64,000 nucleotides of DNA, from NCBI RefSeq assembly GCF_016405905.1, contig NZ_JAEFCB010000019.1, positions 1 to 64,000 on the forward strand, read 5' to 3'. Shown in pieces: positions 7,050 through 17,928 of the stretch. This stretch comes from Variovorax sp. IB41. GTDB lineage: Bacteria; Pseudomonadota; Gammaproteobacteria; Burkholderiales; Burkholderiaceae_C. Both the position numbers and the translations under genes were made by a program. The notes beneath the pieces are model-generated. The model did not search any database, was not told the origin of the DNA, and saw nothing but the letters and a program-made list of their open reading frames with translations. Numbering within the stretch: position 1 is the first letter of the stretch; every line of letters begins with the position of its first letter.

Positions 7050-8963
7050 ATGAGCCGCTACGAAGAGTTCTACCGCCAGTCCGTCGACGCGCCCGAGGCC
7101 TTCTGGGCCGAGCAGGCGAAGCTGATCGACTGGCAGGCCCCCGCCACGCAGATCCTCGATGCCAGCCAGCCGCCGTTCGCGCGCTGGTTCGTGGGCGGCA
7201 CCACCAACCTGTGCCACAACGCGGTCGACCGGCACCTGGCCGCGCGCGGCGACCAGCCCGCGCTGATCTTCGTTTCCACCGAAACCGGCGTGGAGAAGAG
7301 CTACAACTTCCAAGAACTGCACGCCGAGGTGCAGCGCACCGCCGCCAGCCTGGTCGAACTGGGCGTGGGGAAGGGCGACCGCGTGCTGATCTACATGCCG
7401 ATGATTCCCGAGGCCGCCTTCGCGATGCTGGCCTGCGCGCGCATCGGCGCGATCCATTGCGTGGTGTTCGGCGGCTTCGCGAGCGGCTCGCTCGCCACGC
7501 GCATCGAAGATGCCGAGCCCAAGGTCGTCGTGAGCGCCGATGCGGGCTCGCGCGGCGGCAAGGTCATCGCGTACAAGCCACTGCTGGACGAGGCGATTCG
7601 CCTGTCGACGTACAAGCCGGCCGCCGTGCTGCTCACCGACCGCCGCCTCGCGCCCATGGACCTGACCGCCGGCCGCGACCACCTGGCCAGCGACCTGCGC
7701 CAGAAGCACATCGATGCCCAAGTGCCCTGCACGTGGCTCGCCTCGACCGACATCAGCTACACCATCTACACGAGCGGCACCACCGGCAAACCCAAGGGCG
7801 TGCAGCGCGACGTGGGCGGCTACGCCGTGGCGCTGGCCGCGAGCATGAAGCACATCTTCGACGGCCGGCCCGGCGAAACGTATTTCTCCACCAGCGACAT
7901 CGGCTGGGTCGTGGGCCACAGCTACATCGTGTACGGCCCGCTGATCGCCGGCATGGCGACGATCCTGTACGAGGGGCTGCCCACCCAGGGCATCGACCAG
8001 CAGCCCGACGGCGGCATCTGGTGGCGCCTGGTCGAGAAGTACAAGGTGACGGTGATGTTCAGCGCGCCCACCGCGGTGCGCGTGCTCAAGAAGCAGGACC
8101 CGGCGCTGCTGAAGAAGTACGACCTCTCGACCCTGCGCGCGCTGTTCCTGGCGGGCGAGCCGCTCGACGAGCCGACGGCGCGCTGGATCAGCGAGGGCCT
8201 GGGCGTGCCGATCATCGACAACTACTGGCAGACCGAATCGGGCTGGCCGATGATCACCATCGCCAACGGCGTGGAGGCCAAGCCGAGCAAGTTCGGCAGC
8301 CCGGGCATCCCGATGTACGGCTACCGCATCAAGATCCTGCATGAATCGACGGGCGAGGAACTCACCGCGCCGAACGAGAAGGGCGTGGTGGTGGTCGAGG
8401 GCCCGACGCCGCCCGGCTTCATGCAGACCGTGTGGAAGGACGACAAGCGCTTCGTCGACACCTACTGGAAAAGCGTGCCCGGCAAGATGGTCTATTCGAC
8501 CTTCGACTGGGGCATCCGCGACGCGGACGGCTATTTCTACATCCTCGGGCGCACCGACGACGTGATCAACGTCGCGGGCCACCGCCTGGGAACGCGCGAG
8601 ATCGAGGAGAGCATCTCGGGCCATGCCAACGTGGCCGAGGTCGCGGTGGTGGGCGTGGCCGATGCGCTCAAGGGGCAGGTGGCGATGGCCTTCGTCGTGC
8701 CGAAGGACGGGCGCGCGGTGACCGACGCCGATGCGGCCCTGAAGCTCGAGGGCGAGATCATGAAAGTGGTGGCCGACCAGCTCGGGGCCCTCGCGCGGCC
8801 GGCGCGCGTGCGCTTCGTCTCGGGCCTGCCCAAGACCCGCAGCGGCAAATTGCTGCGCCGCGCCATCCAGGCCGTGTGCGAGGGGCGCGACCCGGGTGAC
8901 CTCACCACCATCGACGACCCCGCCACGCTGCAGCAGATCAAACAGTTACTCGATAGAGGCTGA
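7050..8963 (+). CDS. prpE: propionyl-CoA synthetase
   Basis: A 637-residue acyl-CoA synthetase of the ANL superfamily; the length and the RYEEFYRQSVDAPEAFWAEQ opening are typical of PrpE. The AMP-binding P-loop TSGTTGKPKGVQRD, the conserved YWQTESGWP motif, the hinge GRTDDVINVAGHRLGTREIE and the catalytic C-terminal lysine in SGKLLRR are all present. It activates propionate to propionyl-CoA via propionyl-AMP, feeding the methylcitrate or methylmalonyl route. Its RBS AGGAGA stands 9 bp before ATG. It is monocistronic here, with hairpins on both sides and no prpBCD neighbours. Confidence 0.93.
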   Translation: MSRYEEFYRQSVDAPEAFWAEQAKLIDWQAPATQILDASQPPFARWFVGGTTNLCHNAVDRHLAARGDQPALIFVSTETGVEKSYNFQELHAEVQRTAASLVELGVGKGDRVLIYMPMIPEAAFAMLACARIGAIHCVVFGGFASGSLATRIEDAEPKVVVSADAGSRGGKVIAYKPLLDEAIRLSTYKPAAVLLTDRRLAPMDLTAGRDHLASDLRQKHIDAQVPCTWLASTDISYTIYTSGTTGKPKGVQRDVGGYAVALAASMKHIFDGRPGETYFSTSDIGWVVGHSYIVYGPLIAGMATILYEGLPTQGIDQQPDGGIWWRLVEKYKVTVMFSAPTAVRVLKKQDPALLKKYDLSTLRALFLAGEPLDEPTARWISEGLGVPIIDNYWQTESGWPMITIANGVEAKPSKFGSPGIPMYGYRIKILHESTGEELTAPNEKGVVVVEGPTPPGFMQTVWKDDKRFVDTYWKSVPGKMVYSTFDWGIRDADGYFYILGRTDDVINVAGHRLGTREIEESISGHANVAEVAVVGVADALKGQVAMAFVVPKDGRAVTDADAALKLEGEIMKVVADQLGALARPARVRFVSGLPKTRSGKLLRRAIQAVCEGRDPGDLTTIDDPATLQQIKQLLDRG

Positions 8964-8972
8964 TATCTTCCC

Positions 8973-8995
8973 CATGGGGGTTGCGGACCCCCATG
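8973..8995 (+). terminator. stem-loop after prpE
   Basis: CATGGGGG and CCCCCATG pair perfectly (8 bp) around a 7-nt loop, 9 bp after the prpE stop. No T-run follows, so it may be a weak terminator or an mRNA 3'-end stabiliser. The remaining leader to sucA (8996-9142) holds a TTGACG-16-TACTCA promoter candidate (9010-9037) and a small GCTTCC/GGAAGC hairpin (9111-9127). Confidence 0.45.
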
Positions 8996-9142
8996 CCGGC
9001 GTCATATGGTTGACGTGGCACAATGCCAAGGTACTCAGGCCCTTCCCCAGCCACAGTCGCATCCGCCAATCGGTTCAGCCGTGTCGCGGAAGGTTTCTTA
9101 ACCAGCTAGTGCTTCCTTCAGGGAAGCGAAGGTCAGCGGATC

Positions 9143-12019
9143 ATGAGCGATTCCTCTACGCCCACGGCGTACACCGCCTATCAAGGCAACACCTACCTCT
9201 TCGGCGGCAATGCGCCCTATGTCGAGGAGATGTACGAAAACTACCTCTCCAACCCCGGCAGCGTTCCCGACAACTGGCGTTCGTACTTCGACGCCCTGCA
9301 GAACGTTCCCGCGGCCGACGGCACCAACACCCGCGACGTCCCGCACCTGCCGGTCGTCAACGCGTTTGCAGAGCGCGCCAAGCAGGGCACGACCAAGGTC
9401 GTGCAGGCCAGCGGCGCCGACTCCGAACTCGGCCGCAAGCGCACCGCCGTCCAGCAGCTGATCGCCGCCTACCGCAATGTCGGCGCACGCTGGGCCGACC
9501 TGGATCCCCTGAAGCGCGCCGAGCGCCCGGCCATTCCGGAACTCGAGCCCTCGTTCTACGGCTTCACCGATGCCGACCTGGAGACGGTGTTCAACACCAG
9601 CAACACCTTCTTCGGCAAGGAGACCATGTCGCTGCGCGACCTGCTCAACGCCTTGCGCGAAACGTACTGCGGCACGATGGGCGCCGAGTACATGTACACC
9701 ACCGACCAGAACCACAAGCGCTGGTGGCAGCAGCGGCTCGAAAGCGCCCGCACCAATCCGCAACTGAACGCGGACCAGAAGAAGCACGTGCTCAACCGCC
9801 TGACCGCGGCCGAGGGCCTGGAGCGCTTCCTTCACACCAAGTACGTCGGCCAGAAGCGCTTCTCGCTCGAAGGCGGCGAGAGCTTCATCGTCTCGATGGA
9901 CGAACTGATCACCCAGGCCGGCGCCAAGGGCGTGCAGGAAATCGTGATCGGCATGGCCCACCGCGGCCGCCTGAACGTGCTGGTCAATTCGCTGGGCAAG
10001 ATGCCCGCGGACCTGTTCGCCGAGTTCGACCACACCGCCCCCGAAGAGCTCCCCAGCGGCGACGTGAAGTACCACCAGGGCTTCAGCTCCGATGTGACCA
10101 CCCCTGGCGGCCCGGTGCACCTGAGCCTGGCGTTCAACCCCTCGCACCTCGAGATCGTGAACCCCGTGGTCGAAGGCTCGGTGCGCGCCCGCATGGACCG
10201 CCGCGCAGACCCGCTGGGCAAGCAGGTGCTGCCAGTGATCGTGCACGGCGACGCCGCCTTCGCAGGCCAGGGCGTCGTGATGGAAACGCTGGCGCTGGCC
10301 GAAACCCGTGGCTATTCCACGGGCGGCACTGTGCACATCGTCATCAACAACCAGATCGGCTTCACCACCAGCGACCCGCGCGACAGCCGCTCGACGCTGT
10401 ATTGCACCGACATCGTCAAGATGGTCGATGCGCCGGTGCTGCACGTGAACGGCGACGACCCCGAAGCCGTGGTGCTCGCCACCCAGCTCGCGCTGGACTT
10501 CCGCATGGAATTCCAGAAGGACGTGGTCGTGGACATCATCTGCTTCCGCAAGTTGGGCCACAACGAGCAGGACACCCCCTCGCTCACCCAGCCGCTCATG
10601 TACAAGAAGATCGCCCAGCACCCCGGCACGCGCAAGCTGTACGCCGACAAGCTGGCAGCTCAGGGCCTGGGCGACACGCTCGGCGACGACATGGTCAAGG
10701 CGCAGCGCGCGGCGTTCGACGAAGGCAAGAACACCGTCGATCCGGTGCTCACCAACTTCAAGAGCAAGTACGCCGTCGACTGGAGCCCGTACCTCAACAA
10801 GAAGTGGACCGACGCCGGCGACACTGCCATTCCGTCGTCCGAGTGGAAGCGCCTGGCCGAGAAGATCACCACGGTGCCGGCCGGCTTCACGGTGCACCCG
10901 CTCGTGAAGAAGGTGCTGGACGACCGCGCCGCCATGGGCCGCGGCGACGTGAACGTCGACTGGGGCATGGGCGAGCACATGGCCTTCGCGTCGCTGGTGG
11001 CCAGCGGCTATCCAGTGCGCCTGTCGGGCGAAGACTCGGGCCGCGGCACGTTCACGCACCGCCACGCCGTGCTGCACGACCAGAACCGCGAGAAGTTCGA
11101 CACCGGCACCTTCACGCCGCTGCAGAACGTGGCCGAGAACCAGGCACCGTTCGTCGTCATCGACTCGATCCTGTCGGAAGAGGCCGTGCTCGCGTTCGAA
11201 TACGGCTACGCCTCCAACGACCCGAACACGCTCGTCATCTGGGAAGCCCAGTTCGGCGACTTCGTGAACGGCGCGCAGGTGGTGATCGACCAGTTCATCG
11301 CCTCGGGCGAAGTGAAGTGGGGCCGCGTCAATGGCCTCACGATGATGCTGCCGCACGGCTACGAAGGCCAGGGCCCCGAGCACAGCTCGGCGCGCCTGGA
11401 GCGCTTCATGCAGCTGAGCGCGGACACCAACATGCAGGTGGTGCAGCCCACCACGGCCAGCCAGATCTTCCACGTGCTGCGCCGCCAGATGGTGCGCAAC
11501 CTGCGCAAGCCGCTGATCATCATGACGCCCAAGTCGCTGCTGCGGAACAAGGACGCGACCTCGCCGCTGTCCGAGTTCACCAAGGGCAGCTTCCAGACCG
11601 TCATTCCCGACAGCAAGGGCCTGAAGGCCGAGAAGGTCAAGCGCCTGATCGCCTGCTCGGGCAAGGTGTACTACGACCTGGCCAAGAAGCGCGAAGAGCA
11701 GGGCAACGACGACGTGGCGATCATCCGCGTCGAGCAGCTCTATCCGTTCCCGCACAAGGCCTTCGCCGCCGAGATCAAGAAGTACCCGAACCTCGCGGAC
11801 GTGGTGTGGTGCCAGGACGAGCCGCAGAACCAGGGCGCCTGGTTCTTCGTGCAGCACTACATCCACGAAAACATGCAGGACGGCCAGAAGCTGGGCTACT
11901 CCGGCCGCGCCGCTTCGGCATCGCCGGCGGTGGGGTACTCGCACCTGCACCAGGAACAGCAGAAGGCGCTCGTCGATGGCGCATTTGGCAAGCTCAAGGG
12001 CTTCGTGCTGACCAAGTAA
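9143..12019 (+). CDS. sucA: 2-oxoglutarate dehydrogenase E1 component
   Basis: A 958-residue thiamine-diphosphate enzyme of the expected length for SucA/OdhA. It opens with a typical E1o N-terminus (SYLFGGNAPYVEEMYENYL-like), then shows GMAHRGRLNVLVN, the ThDP region HGDAAFAGQGVVMETL with INNQIGFTT, and the transketolase-like second half with GEDSGRGTFTHRHA and EAQFGDF. It decarboxylates 2-oxoglutarate and reductively succinylates the E2 lipoyl group, the rate-setting TCA-cycle step. It is first in an operon with odhB, elaA, lpdA and zapE. A GAAGG element sits 10 bp before ATG. Confidence 0.96.
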   Translation: MSDSSTPTAYTAYQGNTYLFGGNAPYVEEMYENYLSNPGSVPDNWRSYFDALQNVPAADGTNTRDVPHLPVVNAFAERAKQGTTKVVQASGADSELGRKRTAVQQLIAAYRNVGARWADLDPLKRAERPAIPELEPSFYGFTDADLETVFNTSNTFFGKETMSLRDLLNALRETYCGTMGAEYMYTTDQNHKRWWQQRLESARTNPQLNADQKKHVLNRLTAAEGLERFLHTKYVGQKRFSLEGGESFIVSMDELITQAGAKGVQEIVIGMAHRGRLNVLVNSLGKMPADLFAEFDHTAPEELPSGDVKYHQGFSSDVTTPGGPVHLSLAFNPSHLEIVNPVVEGSVRARMDRRADPLGKQVLPVIVHGDAAFAGQGVVMETLALAETRGYSTGGTVHIVINNQIGFTTSDPRDSRSTLYCTDIVKMVDAPVLHVNGDDPEAVVLATQLALDFRMEFQKDVVVDIICFRKLGHNEQDTPSLTQPLMYKKIAQHPGTRKLYADKLAAQGLGDTLGDDMVKAQRAAFDEGKNTVDPVLTNFKSKYAVDWSPYLNKKWTDAGDTAIPSSEWKRLAEKITTVPAGFTVHPLVKKVLDDRAAMGRGDVNVDWGMGEHMAFASLVASGYPVRLSGEDSGRGTFTHRHAVLHDQNREKFDTGTFTPLQNVAENQAPFVVIDSILSEEAVLAFEYGYASNDPNTLVIWEAQFGDFVNGAQVVIDQFIASGEVKWGRVNGLTMMLPHGYEGQGPEHSSARLERFMQLSADTNMQVVQPTTASQIFHVLRRQMVRNLRKPLIIMTPKSLLRNKDATSPLSEFTKGSFQTVIPDSKGLKAEKVKRLIACSGKVYYDLAKKREEQGNDDVAIIRVEQLYPFPHKAFAAEIKKYPNLADVVWCQDEPQNQGAWFFVQHYIHENMQDGQKLGYSGRAASASPAVGYSHLHQEQQKALVDGAFGKLKGFVLTK

Positions 12020-12073
12020 TCCAGGCCTCCTTTCACACGAACACCCTCAAGAAAAACACGGAGCAATCTCCAA

Positions 12074-13345
12074 ATGTCTATCGTAGAAGTCAAAGTCCCC
12101 CAGCTTTCCGAATCCGTGGCCGAAGCCACCATGCTCACCTGGAAGAAGAAGGCCGGCGACGCCGTCGCCGTCGATGAAATCCTGATCGAGATCGAGACCG
12201 ACAAGGTCGTGCTGGAAGTGCCCGCACCCTCGGCCGGCGTGCTGGCCGAAATCGTGCAGCCCGATGGCGCCACCGTGGTGGCCGACCAGCTGATCGCCAA
12301 GATCGACACCGAAGGCAAGGCCAGCGCCGCAGCGCCTGCTGCGGCACCCGCTGCCGCAGCCCCCGCTCCGGCCGCTGCTGCGCCGGCAGCCGCAGCAGCC
12401 GCCACCGGCGGTTCGAAGTCCGACGTTGCCATGCCCGCCGCCGCCAAGCTGCTGGCCGACAACAACCTGAAGACCGGCGACGTGGCCGGCACCGGCAAGG
12501 ACGGCCGGGTCACCAAGGGCGACGTGCTCGGCGCCGTGGCTTCGGGCGCCAAGCCCGCAGCACCTGCTGCAGCCATTCCGGCACCGGCCGCCAAGCCCGC
12601 GCTGCCGCAGGTCGCGGCACCGGTCGGTGCGTCCGACCTGGGCGAGCGCCCGGAACAGCGCGTGCCGATGAGCCGCCTGCGCGCCCGCATCGCCGAGCGC
12701 CTGATCCAGTCGCAGTCGACCAACGCGATCCTCACCACGTTCAACGAAGTGAACATGGCGCCCGTCATGGAACTGCGCAAGCGCTTCCAGGACAGCTTCA
12801 CCAAGGAACACGGCGTGAAGCTGGGCTTCATGTCCTTCTTCGTGAAGGCCGCGGTGCATGCGCTCAAGAAGTACCCGGTGATCAACGCCTCGGTCGACGG
12901 CAACGACATCCTGTACCACGGCTACTTCGACATCGGCATCGCCGTCGGTTCGCCGCGCGGCCTGGTGGTGCCGATCCTGCGCAACGCCGACCAGATGAGC
13001 TTTGCCGACATCGAGAAGAAGATCGCCGAGTACGGCAAGAAGGCGCAAGACGGCAAGCTGGGCATCGAAGAGATGACCGGCGGCACGTTCTCCATCTCCA
13101 ACGGCGGCACCTTCGGCTCGATGCTCTCCACGCCGATCATCAACCCGCCGCAGTCGGCCATCCTGGGCGTGCACGCCACCAAGGACCGCGCCGTGGTGGA
13201 GAACGGCCAGATCGTCATCCGCCCGATGAACTACCTGGCCATGAGCTACGACCACCGCATCATCGACGGCCGCGAAGCCGTGCTGGGCCTGGTCGCGATG
13301 AAGGAAGCGCTGGAAGATCCGTCGCGCCTCCTGTTCGACATCTGA
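12074..13345 (+). CDS. odhB: dihydrolipoyllysine-residue succinyltransferase (E2o)
   Basis: 423 residues: an N-terminal lipoyl domain with the lipoylated Lys44 in [10 protein letters not shown], an Ala/Pro-rich hinge (about 78-116), a peripheral subunit-binding domain ([11 protein letters not shown] to TKGDVLGAV), a second Ala/Pro linker and the catalytic domain with the active-site [12 protein letters not shown]. It transfers the succinyl group to CoA and forms the complex core. It follows sucA by 54 bp, with a GGAG element before the start. One lipoyl domain is usual for E2o. Confidence 0.96.
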   Translation: MSIVEVKVPQLSESVAEATMLTWKKKAGDAVAVDEILIEIETDKVVLEVPAPSAGVLAEIVQPDGATVVADQLIAKIDTEGKASAAAPAAAPAAAAPAPAAAAPAAAAAATGGSKSDVAMPAAAKLLADNNLKTGDVAGTGKDGRVTKGDVLGAVASGAKPAAPAAAIPAPAAKPALPQVAAPVGASDLGERPEQRVPMSRLRARIAERLIQSQSTNAILTTFNEVNMAPVMELRKRFQDSFTKEHGVKLGFMSFFVKAAVHALKKYPVINASVDGNDILYHGYFDIGIAVGSPRGLVVPILRNADQMSFADIEKKIAEYGKKAQDGKLGIEEMTGGTFSISNGGTFGSMLSTPIINPPQSAILGVHATKDRAVVENGQIVIRPMNYLAMSYDHRIIDGREAVLGLVAMKEALEDPSRLLFDI

Positions 13346-13361
13346 TCCACGCGCGCTGCCG

Positions 13362-13841
13362 ATGGAGTGGCATTGCAAGCCTTTCGACGCTTTGACGGTG
13401 TCGCAGCTCTACGCGATTCTGTCGGCGCGCAGCGAAGTCTTTGTCGTGGAGCAGCGCTGCGTGTACCTCGACCCCGACGGCAAGGACGCGCAGGCGCACC
13501 ACCTCTTCGCGATGGACGATGTGAGCGGTGCGGACGGCGCACAGGGCCGGCCGCAGGTGGCTGCGTACCTGCGGCTCCTGCCGCCGGGCGTGTCCTACGA
13601 GGAGGCCTCGATCGGCCGCGTCCTCACGGGCACCGCGTACCGCGGCCGGGGCCTCGGGCAGGAGCTCCTGAACCGGGGTCTCGCACAGGCGAACGGGTTC
13701 TGGCCCAACGCCGCGCTGCGGATCGGCGCGCAGGCGTACCTGCAGAAGTTGTATGAGTCGGTGGGCTTTGCCTCGGTGGGCGAGCCCTACGACGAAGACG
13801 GGATACCGCACATCGAGATGGTGCGGCGCGTTCATCACTAA
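13362..13841 (+). CDS. elaA: ElaA-type GNAT acetyltransferase
   Basis: 159 residues with the ElaA hallmarks: SVYQLYAIL-like opening (here TVSQLYAILSARSEVFVVEQ), DGKDAQAHHLF, and the acetyl-CoA loop around IGRVLTGTAYRGRGLGQEL. The substrate is unknown for the family. It is inserted between odhB and lpdA, 16 bp after the first and 15 bp before the second, so it is transcribed with the 2-oxoglutarate dehydrogenase subunits. That placement is unusual, and a role in acetylating the complex or a metabolite is only speculation. Confidence 0.85.
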   Translation: MEWHCKPFDALTVSQLYAILSARSEVFVVEQRCVYLDPDGKDAQAHHLFAMDDVSGADGAQGRPQVAAYLRLLPPGVSYEEASIGRVLTGTAYRGRGLGQELLNRGLAQANGFWPNAALRIGAQAYLQKLYESVGFASVGEPYDEDGIPHIEMVRRVHH

Positions 13842-13856
13842 ATTTTCGGAAATCAA

Positions 13857-15287
<1,431 letters not shown>

Positions 15288-15299
15288 TGCGCTGATCCC

Positions 15300-16400
15300 T
15301 TGGCCAGCGTCAAAGAGGCTTACGAGAAGGAACTCGCCGCGCGCGGGTTCCACAGCGATCCCGCGCAGCTGCATGCCGTGGCGGCGCTGGATCGCTGCGC
15401 GAACGAATGGGCCGAGTACAAGGCCCAGCGTTCCAACGCGCTGAAGAAGTTCATCAACCGGCCCGAGCTGCCGCGCGGCGTCTACATGTACGGTGGCGTC
15501 GGGCGGGGCAAGAGCTTCCTGATGGACTTGTTCTTCAACGCCGTGCCGCTGCGCCGCAAGACGCGGCTGCACTTCCACGAATTCATGCGCGAGGTGCACC
15601 GCGAACTGCGCGAATTGCAGGGCACGGTCAACCCGCTCGACGAATTGGGACTGCGGATTTCGAAGCGCTACAAGCTCATCTGCTTCGACGAGTTCCACGT
15701 GGCGGACATCACCGACGCGATGATTCTTCACCGTCTCTTGGTGTCGCTGTTCGAGAACGGCGTGGGCTTCGTCACTACCTCCAACTTCAAGCCCGACGAC
15801 CTGTACCCCGGCGGGCTGCACCGCGACCGCATCCTGCCCGCGATCGCGCTGCTCAACGAGAAGCTCGAAGTGCTGAGCGTGGACAACGGCACCGACTACC
15901 GGCGCCGCACGCTCGAGCAACTGCGCATGTACCTCACGCCGAACGACGCGTCGGCCGAGAAGGAAATGCGCAAGGCCTTCGACAAGCTCGCAGAGACGGC
16001 CGACGAAAACCCGGTGCTGCACATCGAGGCGCGCGAGATTCGTGCGCGGCGCAAGGCCGGCGGCGTGGTCTGGTTCGACTTCAAGACGCTGTGCGGCGGA
16101 CCGCGCTCGCAGAACGACTACCTGGAGATCGCCAGCCAGTTCCACACGGTGCTCCTGTCCGACGTGCCGCACATGCCGGTGCGCATGGCCTCGGAAGCAC
16201 GCCGTTTCACCTGGCTGGTGGACGTCTTGTACGACCGGCGCGTGAAGCTCATCATGTCGGCTGAGGTTCCGCCCGAGGCGTTGTACACCGAGGGTCCGCT
16301 GGCGCACGAGTTTCCGCGCACGGTCTCCCGGCTCACCGAAATGCAGTCGAGCGAGTTCCTCTCCCTGGAACGCCGCATCGTCGATACCCGACTCACATGA
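15300..16400 (+). CDS. zapE: cell division protein ZapE (AFG1-like ATPase)
   Basis: 366 residues of the AFG1/ZapE AAA+ family: Walker A GGVGRGKS (65-72), FHEFMREVH, Walker B LICFDEF (Asp130-Glu131), and the sensor segment TTSNFKPDDLYPGGLHRDR. ZapE binds FtsZ at late division and destabilises the ring under stress in E. coli. The start is a TTG, since no in-frame ATG or GTG lies between the lpdA stop and the conserved EAYEKEL. It follows lpdA by 12 bp and shares 4 bp with the next gene, so it is translated as part of the operon. Confidence 0.88.
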   Translation: MASVKEAYEKELAARGFHSDPAQLHAVAALDRCANEWAEYKAQRSNALKKFINRPELPRGVYMYGGVGRGKSFLMDLFFNAVPLRRKTRLHFHEFMREVHRELRELQGTVNPLDELGLRISKRYKLICFDEFHVADITDAMILHRLLVSLFENGVGFVTTSNFKPDDLYPGGLHRDRILPAIALLNEKLEVLSVDNGTDYRRRTLEQLRMYLTPNDASAEKEMRKAFDKLAETADENPVLHIEAREIRARRKAGGVVWFDFKTLCGGPRSQNDYLEIASQFHTVLLSDVPHMPVRMASEARRFTWLVDVLYDRRVKLIMSAEVPPEALYTEGPLAHEFPRTVSRLTEMQSSEFLSLERRIVDTRLT

Positions 16401-17062
16401 AAAAAATCGCCCTTGCCTTGCTGATGACGTTGGCCAGCCTTCCGCTCTGGGCGCAGTCGAACGCCGCGGCCGGCAACGCCAACCTCGATGCCGAACGCAG
16501 CCGGCTCTCCAGCGAACGCGAAGCGATCGAAGCGCGCTTCGTGCTGGAGCGCACGGCCTGCTACAAGAAGTTCGCGGTCGAGGACTGCCTGCGCGAGAGC
16601 CGCGGCCGTCGGCGCACGGAGCTGGACAGCATCAAGCGCCAGGAAACGGCGATCAACGACATCCAGCGCCAGCGCGCCGGTGCCGCGGAGTTGCAGAAGC
16701 TCGACCAGAAGGCCGCGACGCAACGCCCGGCGGACACGAACGAAAAGAAAGAGCAGTCGCAGCAGGGCCAGAAGGACCGCGAGCAGCGCGCCGCCGACCA
16801 TGCCACCAGCCGTGCCGCCACGGCCGCCGAGGCCGCCGAGCGCCAGCGGCAGTTCGACGACAAGCAGAAGGCGCACGCCGATGCACAGGCCAAGGCCGCA
16901 CAGCGCCGCGCCGAGGCGCCGACCACCGCCGCGCAGTTCGCCGACAAGCAGAAGAAGGCCGAAGAGCACAGGGCGAGCCGCGAGCGGCAGAACGCCAACC
17001 GCACCAAGCCGCGCGGCGCGCCGCTGCCGCCGGCCACGGCCGCATCAGCGCCGGCGCGCTGA
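16397..17062 (+). CDS. periplasmic coiled-coil protein of unknown function
   Basis: 221 residues with a signal peptide (1-19, ending LWA), then an almost wholly helical, highly charged mature chain rich in Ala, Arg, Gln and Glu, which suggests a long coiled coil. The only cysteines are Cys55 and Cys64 in CYKKFAVEDC, spaced to form a disulfide that could pin a helical hairpin. The tail (about 205-221) is basic and Pro/Ala-rich. Its ATG overlaps the zapE stop by 4 bp (ATGA), so its synthesis is coupled to a division ATPase. I know similar proteins in other betaproteobacteria only as unnamed ones. Confidence 0.72.
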   Translation: MKKIALALLMTLASLPLWAQSNAAAGNANLDAERSRLSSEREAIEARFVLERTACYKKFAVEDCLRESRGRRRTELDSIKRQETAINDIQRQRAGAAELQKLDQKAATQRPADTNEKKEQSQQGQKDREQRAADHATSRAATAAEAAERQRQFDDKQKAHADAQAKAAQRRAEAPTTAAQFADKQKKAEEHRASRERQNANRTKPRGAPLPPATAASAPAR

Positions 17063-17073
17063 GCGCGATGCGA

Positions 17074-17862
17074 TCAGGCGGTGGCCGCAGCGGCCGCCGT
17101 CTCCGGCAGCGAGTCGAACTTCAGCACGGCGATCGAGATGTTGTCGCCCGTGCCGCGAGCCCGGCGACGCGCTTCTCCCACCAGGATTTCGACCGCATCG
17201 CGCGGCGGCTGCGCATACAGCACGCTCGCCAACTCCGCGGGGCTGAAGTAGTGCCAAAGGCCGTCGCTGCAGGCCATCAGCAGGTCGCCCGGCTGCATCT
17301 TCGGGATGTAGTGGGGGTCTATGGGGGGCGGCGTCGTGGCCATGCCCAGGCACCCGAGCAGGATGTTGCCTTGCGGATGCACGTTGGCCTCGGCCTCGCT
17401 GATCTGGCCGCGGTCGACCAGCGCCTGTACGTACGAATGGTCGCGCGTGCGCTTGATGAGTTGCCCGTCGTGAAAGTGATAGATGCGCGAGTCGCCCGCA
17501 TGAATCCAGGCGCAGTCGCCCTTGGGGTTCATGAGGAACGCGGCCAGCGTGCTGTGCGGTTCCTGCTCGCTGGAGATCGCCGTGAGCTTGATGACCGTGT
17601 GCGCGTCGTCGAGCAGTTGGCGCAGCACGGCCTCGGGGTCGTCGCGGTCAGGGTGGTAACGGGTGAAGAGCTGGCGCGCGGTCATCAGCACCTGGTCGGA
17701 GGCCTTGCGGCCACCGCTGCGGCCGCCCATGCCATCGGCGATGACGCCCAGGACACAGCCCGGCGTGCGCGGATGGCTCATCATCAACACCTGGTCCTGT
17801 TGATAGGGACGGTCTCCCTTGTGGAGGCCGGTGGCGGCGGCAAGTCGAAAGCCTTGGGTCAT
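17074..17862 (-). CDS. PP2C-family serine/threonine protein phosphatase
   Basis: 262 residues from the ATG at 17862. The PP2C metal-binding motifs are clear: Asp23 in PYQQDQVL, Asp43 in GVIADGMGG, AWIHAGDSRIYHF, and the late GTGDNISIAVLKF. It should dephosphorylate Ser/Thr-phosphorylated proteins in the cytoplasm. The frame stays open upstream to 18075, but that stretch is antisense to the DUF465 gene and has no PP2C similarity, so 17862 was chosen. No partner kinase gene is adjacent. It converges on the coiled-coil gene with an 11-bp gap and is divergent from the DUF465 gene. Confidence 0.88.
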   Translation of the reverse strand: MTQGFRLAAATGLHKGDRPYQQDQVLMMSHPRTPGCVLGVIADGMGGRSGGRKASDQVLMTARQLFTRYHPDRDDPEAVLRQLLDDAHTVIKLTAISSEQEPHSTLAAFLMNPKGDCAWIHAGDSRIYHFHDGQLIKRTRDHSYVQALVDRGQISEAEANVHPQGNILLGCLGMATTPPPIDPHYIPKMQPGDLLMACSDGLWHYFSPAELASVLYAQPPRDAVEILVGEARRRARGTGDNISIAVLKFDSLPETAAAAATA

Positions 17863-17919
17863 GAGCACATGTGCGCCGAAGGCGCGCTTCCTGTCTTCTC
17901 GTAAATTCGTATCAGGACG

Positions 17920-17925
17920 TATTAT
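17920..17925 (+). promoter_or_regulatory. -10 element for the DUF465-dinG transcript
   Basis: TATTAT lies 3 bp before ATG 17929 and 9 bp before the next in-frame ATG (17935). The local sequence is the AT-richest in the 66-bp divergent gap. If it is used, the transcript would start close to or within the first codons. Confidence 0.4.
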
Positions 17926-17928
17926 CGA

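Noticed and set aside
9098-11950. A 950-codon open frame on the minus strand opposite sucA
   Set aside because: It mirrors the codon bias of sucA, has no recognisable domain and is rich in His, Arg, Ala and Val, as expected of an antisense shadow in high-GC DNA. Similar long frames opposite odhB-lpdA-zapE, dinG and hisS were dropped for the same reason.
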